From: Sediminibacterium sp.
Lineage (GTDB): Bacteria > Bacteroidota > Bacteroidia > B-17B0 > Aurantibacillaceae
Reading direction: 5' to 3'
Assembly (NCBI GenBank): GCA_030054095.1
Contig: JASGCO010000004.1
Location: forward strand, 170,739 to 234,738
Length of the DNA stretch: 64,000 nucleotides
Position numbers and translations under genes: made by a program. Numbering within the stretch: the first letter of the stretch is position 1; each line of letters begins with the position of its first letter. The notes beneath the pieces are model-generated. The model saw only the letters and a list, made by a program, of their open reading frames with translations, was not told the DNA's origin and did not search any database. Below are positions 46,156-55,942 of the stretch, piece by piece.

Positions 46156-48255
46156 ATGAAAAAAATTGTTCTTGCAGTACTTGCAGCAGGTTGTGTAAAG
46201 ATGATAAAAGCGCAGGATCCTGTAATTATGACCATCAATGACCGCGCCATTGGCAAATCGGAATTTGAAGCCGTTTATAAAAAGAATAACGGAAAAGAAG
46301 TGGTTAATTCCAACAAATCTGTAAAGGAATATGTGGATCTGTTTTCACTTTTCAAAATGAAAGTTCTGGAGGCAGAAAGCCTCGGACTGGATACACTTGG
46401 TACATTTAAAACGGAATTAGCCGGATACCGTCGTCAGTTGGCCGCCCCTTATCTTACCGATAAAAACACAAACGAAAATCTGCTAACAGAAGCTTACGAA
46501 CGGATGAAAACGGAAGTAAGGGCTTCACATGTTCTGATAAGAGTAGAAGAAACAGCTCTACCCAAAGATACCGCGGAGTGTTACATGCGTGCATCTCTAA
46601 TTCGCAACGCGTTGATGGGAAAAGCGCCAAGTGCTTCGCAAATAGCTGAGTATGACAAATTACTGAAAAGTACTTTCGAAATCAGTTTGCGTTTAAAGAA
46701 AAAAGACAGCGCCATCTATAAAGCAAAAATCGGCTCAGTAAGAAATTTACCTGAAATTTTAAAATCCGCCGGAAATGGTGATAATTTCGGGGAAATTGCC
46801 TCTAAAACAAGTGATGATCCCAGCGTTGTGGATAACAAAGGCGACTTAAACTATTTCAGCGCACTGGACATGGTTTATCCTTTCGAAACAGCAGCCTACA
46901 ACACCAAAGTAGGTGACATCAGCAATGTTGTAAGAACCCGTTTTGGTTATCACATTCTTAAAGTATATGATAAGCGCCCAAGCCGTGGCGAACTGTTTGC
47001 CGCACACATTATGACCAAAGTTGGTAAAGAAGCAACCGAAAAGGATAAAGACAACGCTAAAACCAAAATCAATGAAATTTATCAGAAACTAAAAGCTGGT
47101 GAAAAATTTGAAGATCTGGCGCGTCAGTTTAGTGACGATAAACAAACCAGCGATCGCGGTGGTCAATTACAGCCGTTTAAAAGCGGACGACTGCCTAAAT
47201 CATTCGAAGATGCGGCCTTTAAACTGGAAAAAAACGGAGACTATTCTGAACCTGTTTTAACAGAATACGGGTGGCACATTATCAAACGCATTGATTTAAA
47301 GAGCATTAGTAGTTTTAACGATATGAAAAACGAGCTAAAAATGCGTGTAAACCGTGATAGCCGTTCGCAAATGGGACGCGAAGCCTTAATTGCCCGCGTT
47401 AAAAAAGAAAGCAACTTTACCGAAAACCTCAAAAACAGAGATGAGATACTGAAAACGCTGGATACAAACTATCTGAAAGGTGACTGGAAGGCGGAAAAAG
47501 CGTCCAAACTGGGTAATAAAGAAATTTTCAATCTGGGCACAAAAAAATATACCCAAATGGATTTTGCAAAATACCTCGAAAGCCAAATGACTGCTTTAAG
47601 CGACAAAGATGTTGCTGAAATCATGAAACGCCATTATAAAACCTGGGTAGAGACTTCAGTTGTAGATTACGAAGATGCTCAGCTGGAAAGTAAATACCCT
47701 GATTTTAAAAACCTCTTGCGCGAATACCGCGATGGTATTCTGTTATTTGACATCACAGATCAGAAAGTGTGGAGCAAAGCGGTAAAAGACACTAGTGGAT
47801 TAAAAGAGTACTACGAAAAGAACAAAAACAAATTCATGTGGGACGAACGCGCAGATGTTACTACTTATAAATGTCTGAACGAAAAAATAGCAAAAGAGTT
47901 ACGTAAACTACTAGCCAAAGGAAAAGGTGAAAAAGAGGTTACCGATGCTCTTAACAAAACATCACAATTAAATGTTTCCGTTGAAAATGTCACTTACCTG
48001 AAAGGGGAAAACAAGAATGTAGATGACAACTGGAAACAGGGTGTAGCTCCTAAAGACATTGTAGATGATAAGGAGAAAAAAGTACTGGTTTTAGTGGTAA
48101 ATAAAATACAGCCAAAAAGTCCTAAAACATTAGCGGAAAGTCGTGGTATGGTTACTGCTGATTATCAAAACTACCTTGATGCAGAATGGTTGGCTTACCT
48201 TAAAAACAAATACAAGGTAAAAGTAAATGAAGACGTATTAAATACTATCAAGTAG
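46156..48255 (+). CDS. Periplasmic peptidyl-prolyl isomerase, parvulin type (SurA/PpiD-like)
   Basis: The 699-residue protein has a signal peptide (ending KMIKAQ), an N-terminal chaperone-like segment, and two tandem parvulin domains: the first from ASHVLIRVEE to RTRFGYHILKV (about residues 128-275), the second from FAAHIMTKVGKEA to TEYGWHIIKRI (about 278-380), each with the paired FSDD/TSDD and GxL motifs. The C-terminal 300 residues are helical and lysine-rich. Such proteins help fold outer-membrane proteins, which this organism has in number. A strong terminator follows. Confidence 0.9.
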   Translation: MKKIVLAVLAAGCVKMIKAQDPVIMTINDRAIGKSEFEAVYKKNNGKEVVNSNKSVKEYVDLFSLFKMKVLEAESLGLDTLGTFKTELAGYRRQLAAPYLTDKNTNENLLTEAYERMKTEVRASHVLIRVEETALPKDTAECYMRASLIRNALMGKAPSASQIAEYDKLLKSTFEISLRLKKKDSAIYKAKIGSVRNLPEILKSAGNGDNFGEIASKTSDDPSVVDNKGDLNYFSALDMVYPFETAAYNTKVGDISNVVRTRFGYHILKVYDKRPSRGELFAAHIMTKVGKEATEKDKDNAKTKINEIYQKLKAGEKFEDLARQFSDDKQTSDRGGQLQPFKSGRLPKSFEDAAFKLEKNGDYSEPVLTEYGWHIIKRIDLKSISSFNDMKNELKMRVNRDSRSQMGREALIARVKKESNFTENLKNRDEILKTLDTNYLKGDWKAEKASKLGNKEIFNLGTKKYTQMDFAKYLESQMTALSDKDVAEIMKRHYKTWVETSVVDYEDAQLESKYPDFKNLLREYRDGILLFDITDQKVWSKAVKDTSGLKEYYEKNKNKFMWDERADVTTYKCLNEKIAKELRKLLAKGKGEKEVTDALNKTSQLNVSVENVTYLKGENKNVDDNWKQGVAPKDIVDDKEKKVLVLVVNKIQPKSPKTLAESRGMVTADYQNYLDAEWLAYLKNKYKVKVNEDVLNTIK

Positions 48256-48274
48256 GATAGTAGGTTTTATTCAT

Positions 48275-48307
48275 AAAAAAAGGAGTTGTAAAATAACTCC
48301 TTTTTTT
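48275..48307. terminator. Bidirectional terminator between parvulin and MaoC genes
   Basis: A perfect 13-bp stem (48275-48287 with 48295-48307; AGGAGTT/AACTCCT flanked by A and T runs) has a 7-nt loop. It serves the parvulin gene on the plus strand and the convergent MaoC gene on the minus strand. Confidence 0.88.
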
Positions 48308-48326
48308 ATTTCTGTCTGCGTTAGAC

Positions 48327-48734
48327 CTATTTAATTTTCTCGACATTCATTACCGTAGCTTCTCCGCTGGTACAGGTAGCCCCTGTGGCCTTATCCCTTA
48401 TAATTGTTTCCACAACAGCCCTGTTTTTTTCACGAATTACTTCCTTTACAGTAAATACGGCTTCATAAGCGGTATCTACATACATCGGCTTCATAAAACT
48501 CAGTGATTGCTTAAGGTAAATAGTTCCGTCGCCTGGGAAAAGGGTTCCAAAAACCTTACTGAATAACGAAGCACTAAGCATTCCGTGCATGATTGGCCGT
48601 TTAAACATGGTAGTGGCAGCGTACGCAGCATCGGTATGTACCGGATTTTTATCGCCGGTTACCTCAGCAAAGCGGTTAACTTCATCCTGCGAAAAACTGA
48701 ATTCATGGGTATAAACGTTGTTTACTTCGATCAT
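48327..48734 (-). CDS. MaoC-like dehydratase/hydratase
   Basis: A 135-residue hot-dog-fold protein with the (R)-specific hydratase motif: VTGDKNPVHTDAAYAATTMFKRPIMHGML, where Asp and His form the catalytic pair. Such enzymes hydrate 2-enoyl-CoA in fatty-acid metabolism or polyhydroxyalkanoate supply. A TATATTTG -7 element lies 18-25 bp upstream on the minus strand (48759-48752). No neighbouring fatty-acid genes are seen. Confidence 0.88.
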   Translation of the reverse strand: MIEVNNVYTHEFSFSQDEVNRFAEVTGDKNPVHTDAAYAATTMFKRPIMHGMLSASLFSKVFGTLFPGDGTIYLKQSLSFMKPMYVDTAYEAVFTVKEVIREKNRAVVETIIRDKATGATCTSGEATVMNVEKIK

Positions 48735-48940
48735 AATTGTTAAAATTTCAACAAATATAAATAATTATCATTTTCCATGCAGCGTATCGTAAAATCCTTT
48801 GTCTTATTAATAAATGAAAAGAAATCTTCACAATATATTCATTTTAGCGTTCTTCTTCATAGAAGCATTGCTGAAATATTAGTAAAGAAACTGTCGTGTA
48901 CAGTAATCAAAGTAGTGTGTTGTACTTTGTTTTGTTTCGT

Positions 48941-49046
48941 ATAAAAGGCCTCTTTAAAGGCCCGTAGGGTAAATGCAAATGGTTTTTTGGGGTTGTTATT
49001 TTCCTTTTGCATTATCATCAAGCGGGTCTTTAAAGGGGCCTTTTAT
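48941..49046 (+). other. Long 106-nt hairpin in the MaoC/phosphoesterase intergenic region
   Basis: Arms 48941-48964 and 49023-49046 form a 24-bp stem with only two G-U wobbles and no mismatch. After an internal loop a second 11-bp stem (48972-48982 with 49003-49013, one mismatch) closes a 20-nt loop. It lies 29 bp before the phosphoesterase ATG and is not flanked by a converging gene, so it is unlikely to be a plain terminator. It could be a structured leader, a small RNA or a miniature inverted-repeat element. The rest of the 48735-49075 gap is AT-rich and empty. Confidence 0.75.
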
Positions 49047-49075
49047 TTTACAATCACTACTTTTACGAACTATAA

Positions 49076-49702
49076 ATGCGTTTTGTTTTAGTATCCGATA
49101 CACACGGCAAACATGACATGCTTCAATTACCTTCTGGCGATGTGCTGATTCATGCCGGAGATGTGAGCTCTACAGGAACCTATGAAGAAACGGTATTCTT
49201 CTTAAACTGGTTCAGCCAACAAGCTCATCCATATAAAATCTTTATTGCCGGTAATCATGACTTTTTCTTTGAACAAGCCCCCAAATACGAAATCACTTCA
49301 TTAATTCCACCTAATGTTATCTACTTATGTAACCAATCCATTGTCATTAACAACTTAACCATCTGGGGGTCTCCTATCACTCCTTATTTCTACAACTGGG
49401 CCTTTAACTGCCACAGAGGTCCCGACATAAAAAAATACTGGGATATGATTCCTTTAAACACTGATATTTTAGTAACACATGGCCCCTGCAAAGGAATTCT
49501 GGATAAAACGACTCAAAACATACACGCCGGATGCGCAGATCTGCTAAATACGGTTAAAGTCGTAACCCCCAAACTCCACGTTTTTGGCCATATTCATGAA
49601 GCGAACGGTCAATTTCAGGACACTAATACTCTGTTTGTTAACGCTTCTGTTTTAAACGAACGCTATGTGCTTCGACATGCACCTGTAGTTATAGAATTAT
49701 AA
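49076..49702 (+). CDS. Calcineurin-like metallophosphoesterase
   Basis: The 208-residue protein has the full metallophosphatase signature: VSDTHGKHD, IHAGDVSSTG, IAGNHDFFFE, VTHGPCKGIL and FGHIHEANG. The length and simple plan match small cytoplasmic phosphoesterases of the UPF0046/MPPED type. Its substrate is unknown. It follows the long hairpin by 29 bp. Confidence 0.9.
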   Translation: MRFVLVSDTHGKHDMLQLPSGDVLIHAGDVSSTGTYEETVFFLNWFSQQAHPYKIFIAGNHDFFFEQAPKYEITSLIPPNVIYLCNQSIVINNLTIWGSPITPYFYNWAFNCHRGPDIKKYWDMIPLNTDILVTHGPCKGILDKTTQNIHAGCADLLNTVKVVTPKLHVFGHIHEANGQFQDTNTLFVNASVLNERYVLRHAPVVIEL

Positions 49703-50045
49703 ACGCTCCCTTAACCCTAATACCAATATCTCTAAAAACTGGATGGGTTAAACCCCAAAAATCATCCGCAGTTCCGACAATACGGTTACAGCATGCAATG
49801 TCTGTTTCACGGAAAACAAACCCTTGAAATTCGTCCCTGCAAAATCTGGTCAAAAGGATAACATAAAACAGAAAAGGCGAACAAACAAACCGTACATGTC
49901 CTCTGAAATAACTTAAATGTAACAGACAACAATTCAATACTTTACTGAATTGTTTTAAAACCCGAATACACAGCTTTTAAACCGTTTATCGAAAAAAATG
50001 GTGTGATAGGCTGCTTTTGAATAGTTTAGCTTTGTGTATAGTTGC
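49703..50045. other. Intergenic region without a recognised gene
   Basis: About 340 bp. An 82-codon frame on the minus strand (49689-49937) has no recognisable domain and is not taken as a gene. A weak hairpin (AACAATTCA at 49928-49936 with TGAATTGTT at 49946-49954) could terminate the phosphoesterase mRNA. TAGCTTTG at 50027-50034 matches the -7 promoter element just before the next gene, without a good -33 element. Confidence 0.4.
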
Positions 50046-51317
50046 ATGAAAAAGTTATTTATTCTCTGTCTTTGGAGTTTGTGGGCGCACGATTTGTCTT
50101 TTGCGCAGTTAGGACTATATGCCAACTACGGCAGTAATTTTTTCAGTGGCGATATAGGTCAGCAAGCCAGTAATAATTTATTTGGTAATGCCAAACCTGC
50201 ATTAAGTGGTGGTCTGGATTATAAATTCTCAAAATACCTTGGCATTGGTCTGGAAGGCATTTATGGTAAAATTCAGGGGACAGACAATACCCGGTTCTCG
50301 AAAAAAAACTTCCAAAGTCCTGTCAATGGCGGGTGCTTTTTACTATCACTTTATCTCGATTCCAAAATAAGTGAACGCCCTGCCGGAAGTATTACTCCGT
50401 TTTTCAAAACAGGTATAGGATATGTGACATTTGACCCCCATGCTGATCTTTTAGACAAAAATGGTGTCCATTACGTGTACTGGAACGATGGATCTATACG
50501 TAACCTAAGTGATTTACCCGCCAATGAAAAAAATTCTGTTTTACTAAGACGTGATTATAGCTATGAAACCCGGTTAAGCGACAGCAGCAATAGCTATGCC
50601 CGTAATACCCTTTATGTACCATTGCAAATAGGGGGCCTTTTTAAACTAAGTTACAATTTCGACCTAAACATTCATCTATACTACAATCTGTCGTTTACAG
50701 ATTATATGGATAACACTAAATCAGGAGGTAACGACAGCTGGTATGGAGTCGCGGCCGGCTTACGCTATACCTTCCGTAAAAAACCGGCAGATCCTTTTAA
50801 AGGTGTTTACGAACAAATTGATCTGGGTGATGAAGATAAGGACGGAATCATTGATTATCTGGATAATTGTCTTGGTACCCCTAAAGGCATTAAAGTAAAT
50901 AGTAGCGGCTGCCCCGACGATACGGATAACGATGGGTTTGCTGATTACCGGGATAAAGAACAGCGTTCCGATAAAAAAGCCGTGGTAGATGTGGAAGGTG
51001 TAACCATTAATGAAGAAGAGTGGGCCAAAAAACAATTAGCCTGGGATTCCCTTTGGGCCGAACGCAGCGAAGCATTCAATAACGCCCCCAGTCTTGAAAC
51101 ACTTAAAAAAATAGAGGAAAAAGGAAAAGAACTTAAAGAAAAAACAGGGCGTTCCAGTGCTCCAATTCCTGCTGACTTGCAGGTTGCAGACCTTAATAAA
51201 GACGGCTATATCTCTGTTGAGGAAATCAACAAAACTATAGATGGCTTTTTTGAAGGAGAAAACCAATTAACCGTAGAAGGCATCAACCGCCTCATTGACT
51301 TCTTCTTTGAACAATAA
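50046..51317 (+). CDS. Outer-membrane barrel protein with TSP3 repeats and EF-hand
   Basis: From the ATG at 50046 the protein has 423 residues and the signal MKKLFILCLWSLWAHDLSFAQ; a GTG start at 50034 would lie inside the -7 promoter element. An N-terminal beta-barrel (about residues 20-255) is followed by calcium-binding thrombospondin type 3 repeats (DKDGIIDYLDNCLGTPKGIKVNSSGC, DTDNDGFADYRDKE), a helical stretch, and an EF-hand-like end (ADLNKDGYISVEEINKTID). The barrel is related to that of the gene at 53041 (shared YW.DGSI and RDY.YET). It probably links outer membrane and peptidoglycan together with the two following genes. Confidence 0.82.
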   Translation: MKKLFILCLWSLWAHDLSFAQLGLYANYGSNFFSGDIGQQASNNLFGNAKPALSGGLDYKFSKYLGIGLEGIYGKIQGTDNTRFSKKNFQSPVNGGCFLLSLYLDSKISERPAGSITPFFKTGIGYVTFDPHADLLDKNGVHYVYWNDGSIRNLSDLPANEKNSVLLRRDYSYETRLSDSSNSYARNTLYVPLQIGGLFKLSYNFDLNIHLYYNLSFTDYMDNTKSGGNDSWYGVAAGLRYTFRKKPADPFKGVYEQIDLGDEDKDGIIDYLDNCLGTPKGIKVNSSGCPDDTDNDGFADYRDKEQRSDKKAVVDVEGVTINEEEWAKKQLAWDSLWAERSEAFNNAPSLETLKKIEEKGKELKEKTGRSSAPIPADLQVADLNKDGYISVEEINKTIDGFFEGENQLTVEGINRLIDFFFEQ

Positions 51318-51412
51318 GTTGTTAATTTCAACTATCCCCGTTCACAACTCCCTGTTACTAAATAGCCTGCTTACAACATTTAACACTTTTATTATGTCGC
51401 TATTTTAGTTAC

Positions 51413-52948
51413 ATGATAAAATATTTAATTGTTATAATTAACACCCTTGTTGTTCTGATTTATGGCTGGTTTACGAATGACGGGAATATCACCCTGAGCG
51501 GTAACTTCCCCAAATCTATAAAACCTGGGACAGAAGTACCTGTTGAATTAACAGTAAAAAAAGGTAATCTGGGTGGTTTTGCCAAATTGCAGATCGAACT
51601 GCCTGAAGGTTTGAGCGTAAAAGAATCTGACAATAAAGGGGCCAATTTTTCCTATAATCAGGGCTTAGCCAAATGGATATGGACGGCCCTGCCTTCGGAA
51701 ACGGATGTGGTTGTAAAATTTATTTTGGTAGCTGATGCCTCCGCAAGCGGCTCTAAAACAATAGGTGGAAAATTTTCGTATGTAGATAATAACAGTAAAC
51801 AGGTAGCCGAGATGAGCCCAGTAGAATTAATGATTGGCAACGAAAATGCTGCTACTGCTACCTCCACAGCTTCTTCCGCACCTGAAACTCCGGCTACACC
51901 AGTCAACAATACCCCCTCCACAACGTCGGAACCGGCTGTAATGGCAGGTGGAGAGCCAACAGGCAATATAAATGCCACCCGTAGGATAACTCCTCTCGGA
52001 AATAACGAATATCAGATTGATATTAAAATAAAAAAAGACGGAACAAAAGGTTTTGCACGTTACAGTGACAATTTACCTGAAGGATATACTGCACGTCAGC
52101 TCAAAACCGATGGAAGTTCGTTTTCGGTAGCGGATGGAAAAATTAAGTTTGTCTGGGTATCGGTTCCTGCAAGCGAAGAATTGGCCATTTCCTATGTATT
52201 GAAAGGTTCTAGCACTAAAGCTATTTCTTTGAACGGAGAATATTCTTACCTTGAAGATAACCAGAGTAAAAAAGTAAAACCGAATACCGATGAATTACCA
52301 GCTTCAGCAGAAGTTGCTGCATCAGGAAATCAATCTACCACTACTTCAGGTTCTGATTCAGGAAGTGAAAAAACCACAGCACCTGCCAACACTTCCGCTC
52401 CTGCAAAATCAGAAACTTCCAACAGTACTCCTGCTAACACGAATACCGCGGAAACGAGCGGTAAAATAGCCGAAACAACAACCTCTAATACCGAAAAAGA
52501 CAAACCAGCTACAGAATCCAAGTCAACAACTTCTTCTGAAAAGACAACCATAGCAAATACCACATCGCCTTCCGGAAACACGGAAAATACCTCTAATAGC
52601 AACACTGCTTCTGCAAAAACAGAAGCAACGCTCACCGAAAACCTGAATAAGAAGGAAGGAAAAGTGAATTACGCCGTTCAGGTAGGCGCGTTTACAAATG
52701 CCAATATTAATACTTCTACTTTATCCGGTAAATTTAATCTTACTGAAACTGTGAAAAGCGAAATGGCCGATGGGTTCCATAAGTTTATAGTAGGCTCTCA
52801 TTCTGAATATAAACAGGCGCGCGATCACCGCGAATCAGTCAGAAACAACAATGGTATCCGAAGTGCATTTGTGGTTGCCTATAATGCAGGTCGTCGTATT
52901 ACAGTGCAGGAAGCCCTGACCATCAGTAATCAGAAATGGTTTAAATAA
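51413..52948 (+). CDS. SPOR-domain protein with duplicated N-terminal beta domain
   Basis: The 511-residue protein starts with a membrane anchor or signal (KYLIVIINTLVVLIYGWF). Two related beta domains follow, about residues 25-140 and 180-300, each with a GFA...LPEG...FSxxxGxxKxxW pattern and ending in a GxxSYxxDN strand, so the unit was duplicated. Then comes a long Ser/Thr/Asn-rich linker (about 300-410), and a C-terminal SPOR domain (VNYAVQVGAFTNANI ... GIRSAFVVAYNAGRRI). SPOR domains bind septal, denuded peptidoglycan. Flanked by two paralogous barrel proteins, this looks like an envelope-spanning module. Confidence 0.82.
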   Translation: MIKYLIVIINTLVVLIYGWFTNDGNITLSGNFPKSIKPGTEVPVELTVKKGNLGGFAKLQIELPEGLSVKESDNKGANFSYNQGLAKWIWTALPSETDVVVKFILVADASASGSKTIGGKFSYVDNNSKQVAEMSPVELMIGNENAATATSTASSAPETPATPVNNTPSTTSEPAVMAGGEPTGNINATRRITPLGNNEYQIDIKIKKDGTKGFARYSDNLPEGYTARQLKTDGSSFSVADGKIKFVWVSVPASEELAISYVLKGSSTKAISLNGEYSYLEDNQSKKVKPNTDELPASAEVAASGNQSTTTSGSDSGSEKTTAPANTSAPAKSETSNSTPANTNTAETSGKIAETTTSNTEKDKPATESKSTTSSEKTTIANTTSPSGNTENTSNSNTASAKTEATLTENLNKKEGKVNYAVQVGAFTNANINTSTLSGKFNLTETVKSEMADGFHKFIVGSHSEYKQARDHRESVRNNNGIRSAFVVAYNAGRRITVQEALTISNQKWFK

Positions 52949-53040
52949 CGTTTAACTGAACCCGACGCACTCCGCGACCTTTATTTATTATGCCACATCA
53001 TGCAAAACACAAATTTTGTATATTTACGCAAACGATATTT

Positions 53041-55488
53041 ATGCGCGGCTTGGTCCTTTGTATCTTTTTACTGTTGGTAACTGCTTCGGTTGCTCAAACG
53101 GATACTACCGCCTCTCAATCACCTCTGGATAAACTTACCCCTGAAGAGTTACTTCAGTACTATATTAACGAAAAAGCCCCGGACTGGCCCAAAGGCCCAT
53201 TATTCGTGGGCGACAGCCTGTTTAAAAACCTTAATGAACGTATAATTCCCACCACAACAGTCACCGGTGAGGGATTATACAGAGGGGAAATAGATGGCCG
53301 GTATCCGTCAGATGTTTCACCAGAAAGCGAAAACGCCGGTTTAGAAGCCCTTAAGCCTAAAATAGCATTAGGAGCAGGACATTTAGGTTTTTACGGTGAT
53401 TTGTATGAAAAAACATTTCAATCCCCTTTAATGGCGCGAATGGCGTATGATTTGAATGTTTCACAACGCTTAACCCGTTACCTTCAGTTAAATTTTAATG
53501 TTGTTTTCGGGAAACTGGGAGCTAATGAATGGACCTTGAACCGCTACGAAAATTTCCAGTCCGAAATAAGAGCCGGTGGACTGAATCTGTTATACGATTT
53601 TGGAAATTTTATATCCGACCGCTATAAAGTGAGGCCTTTTGTGAGCGTGGGTATTTTTGGTTTTGAATTTTTGAGTAAAACCGATTTAATGGATCGCAAT
53701 GGCAATGTTTATCACTATTGGAGCGATGGTTCCATTAAAGATCAGGCGGAAAACAGTCCAGGTGCCATGTTTGCCAAGGATCTGAAACGCGATTATATTT
53801 ACGAAACCGATATACGGGAGCGGAATGCCGATGGATTTGGGCAATATGCCGAACGTGCTTTTGCAGTGCCCGTAGGTGTGGGGTTTATTATGCAGGCCAC
53901 CCCGAGAGTAGATGTAAAATTTAATTTCCAGTTATTTTTCAGTTCGACCGATTATATTGATGGTATTACAAAAGACAGCAAAGGCAACCGTGCCGGCAAT
54001 GGTTCCAGAGATAATTTTTCGTATTCTTCCATTTCTGTTCAGTACGATCTTTTGGCTCCAAAATCAGTTAAACCTCCTAAAGACGCATACATTACCACCG
54101 ACTGGCTGGCTCTGGACAAAGAAGACCGGGATAAAGATGGTGTAAGAGACTGGGACGACAAGTGTCATGGTACACCAGAAGGCGTTAAAGTAAACGAATT
54201 CGGATGCCCGGAAGATGATGATAAAGATGGTGTTCCCAATTATATGGATGATGAAAATCCATCACCTGCAGGCGTTCCCGTTAACGGACGTGGCGTAGCG
54301 CAAACCGACGAATATTGGGCGCGATGGCATGCTGAATACATGGATACCGTTGGCCTAGATAAAAAAGTACAATATGTGGGCAATATTTTTGATCTGGCAG
54401 GGAATACGCCACGCCTGAATGACGAAAAAACCATGTACACTATTGAGCTTGGCCGTTACAGTAACGGTGTACCTCCCGAAGATATGGCGCAACTGCTCAG
54501 TATTGGCGACATTCGCTCTACGACTCTCGAAGACGGAACAACGGTGGTTTATACCGCAGGTAGTTACGATAAAATATCCAAAGCTCTGAAACGGAAAGAA
54601 CAATTTGAAAAAGATGGTCAAACCAAAGCCAGATTAGCCACTTTAAAAAACAAAAAAATTGTGGGTTTAAGCGACGAGCAGATAAAAACCTTATTGGATA
54701 AAGAAAAAAATGAAGAGTTATTGGTTTCAGGCAACAATGGGCAGGGTGGAAATGGAAATGGCAATAACGGTAATACATCCGGTCAAAATGGGAATAGTAC
54801 TTCCGGAAACGGCTCAAATTCAGGTAATACAGGTAATGGCGCATCTGTAAATGGAAGTACTCAGGGCGACGGAAGTAATGCCGATGCAGAAAGTTTCGGT
54901 AAAGACGACATTGTTTACCGTGTACAGTTAGGTGCTTATAAAAACAAAATTAATCCGTCTATTTTCAATACAAGCGCGGGTGTACTTGAATTGAAAATGG
55001 GTGAAAACCTGTTCCGGTATGTAACCCGCGGTTACAAAACTATTGAAGAGGCCGCTTCTGTTCGCGCCGATCTGGTAATTCAGGGTTACAGTGATGCCTT
55101 TGTTACAGCCTATCAGGGTGGTAAACGTATCCCGTTAAATAAAACCAAAGCTACCGTAGATAAAAACTTTAAAGAAGATTTGAATGAAGCGAAAACCTTC
55201 AGCTCGGTGGATAAAAAACTGGTTAATTTCAGAATACAATTAGGTTCTCTGAAAAAACCAGCCAAAGAAACAGAGTACAACGAACTCTACAAAGACGTGC
55301 CAAATCTTGATCGTCAGAACACCAGCACAGGAATGATCCGCTATGTTGCAGGTAACTACACCAGTTACGATGAAGCCGAAAAATTCCGCAAACAACTTGA
55401 AGATTCGGGATTCTCAGATGCCTTTATTATTGCCACTTTCAAAAGCGAGATCATCTCTATTCAGGAAGCGCTTGAATTATTAAAATAA
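53041..55488 (+). CDS. Outer-membrane barrel protein with TSP3 and three SPOR-like repeats
   Basis: From the ATG at 53041 the protein has 815 residues and the signal MRGLVLCIFLLLVTASVAQ; an upstream ATG at 52990 would add 17 residues. It has a barrel paralogous to that at 50046 (YHYWSDGSI, KRDYIYETDI), TSP3 repeats (DKDGVRDWDDKCHGTPEGVKVNEFGC), a SPOR-like segment (MYTIELGRYSNG), an Asn/Gly-rich linker, and two clear SPOR domains (VYRVQLGAYKNKIN ... YSDAFVTAYQGGKRI; VNFRIQLGSLKKPAK ... FSDAFIIATFKSEII). It is last of the three-gene set. Confidence 0.85.
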   Translation: MRGLVLCIFLLLVTASVAQTDTTASQSPLDKLTPEELLQYYINEKAPDWPKGPLFVGDSLFKNLNERIIPTTTVTGEGLYRGEIDGRYPSDVSPESENAGLEALKPKIALGAGHLGFYGDLYEKTFQSPLMARMAYDLNVSQRLTRYLQLNFNVVFGKLGANEWTLNRYENFQSEIRAGGLNLLYDFGNFISDRYKVRPFVSVGIFGFEFLSKTDLMDRNGNVYHYWSDGSIKDQAENSPGAMFAKDLKRDYIYETDIRERNADGFGQYAERAFAVPVGVGFIMQATPRVDVKFNFQLFFSSTDYIDGITKDSKGNRAGNGSRDNFSYSSISVQYDLLAPKSVKPPKDAYITTDWLALDKEDRDKDGVRDWDDKCHGTPEGVKVNEFGCPEDDDKDGVPNYMDDENPSPAGVPVNGRGVAQTDEYWARWHAEYMDTVGLDKKVQYVGNIFDLAGNTPRLNDEKTMYTIELGRYSNGVPPEDMAQLLSIGDIRSTTLEDGTTVVYTAGSYDKISKALKRKEQFEKDGQTKARLATLKNKKIVGLSDEQIKTLLDKEKNEELLVSGNNGQGGNGNGNNGNTSGQNGNSTSGNGSNSGNTGNGASVNGSTQGDGSNADAESFGKDDIVYRVQLGAYKNKINPSIFNTSAGVLELKMGENLFRYVTRGYKTIEEAASVRADLVIQGYSDAFVTAYQGGKRIPLNKTKATVDKNFKEDLNEAKTFSSVDKKLVNFRIQLGSLKKPAKETEYNELYKDVPNLDRQNTSTGMIRYVAGNYTSYDEAEKFRKQLEDSGFSDAFIIATFKSEIISIQEALELLK

Positions 55489-55511
55489 CACAAAAACAGT
55501 AAGGGTTCCGG

Positions 55512-55541
55512 TTGTTAAACTCAAATATTTAATTACCTTTA
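55512..55541 (+). promoter_or_regulatory. Promoter of the small secreted lysine-rich gene
   Basis: TTG (55512-55514), 19 bp, TACCTTTA (55534-55541) is one base from the Bacteroidota consensus and lies 18 bp before the ATG. Confidence 0.5.
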
Positions 55542-55558
55542 ATCTAAAATTGAATAAC

Positions 55559-55927
55559 ATGAATACAAAACATTTAATGATTGCATTGGCTTTTGTTTTA
55601 TCAGGTTTATCGGTAAAAGCACAAGTTGTTCAAAATAGTACCTCTGCTAAAGACGAAAAGGCATCGGAAACCGCCATAAGACAGGAACCTAAAAGTAAAA
55701 CGGTAAAAAGAGAAGTGGTAAATCCGGATGGCACCAAAACAATGGTTGAAGAAAAAGTAGTAGAAGAAAAGAAGGTGAGTCCGGCACCAGCGCCAGCTAC
55801 CCGTATGGCCATTAACGAAAAAGGTATTCCTACCTCGGGCAAACCGGTAAAAAAAGATGTAAAGAAAGAAGAAAAACCCGCTTCGACCGGTAGTACTATT
55901 AATTCGAAAGGCGAAGACAAAAAATAA
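55559..55927 (+). CDS. Small secreted lysine-rich protein of unknown function
   Basis: The 122-residue protein has a signal peptide (MNTKHLMIALAFVLSGLSVKAQ) and a mature part dominated by Lys, Glu, Val and Thr with PAPAPATR and repeated KKxxKKE stretches. It is predicted unfolded and strongly basic. I do not recognise a family; a periplasmic or surface role is likely from the signal peptide only. A strong terminator follows 15 bp later. Confidence 0.7.
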   Translation: MNTKHLMIALAFVLSGLSVKAQVVQNSTSAKDEKASETAIRQEPKSKTVKREVVNPDGTKTMVEEKVVEEKKVSPAPAPATRMAINEKGIPTSGKPVKKDVKKEEKPASTGSTINSKGEDKK

Positions 55928-55942
55928 GACCAAATCGTTTTT

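Noticed and set aside
49689..49937. 82-codon minus-strand frame in the intergenic gap
   Set aside because: No domain, no promoter, and overlap with the end of the phosphoesterase gene.
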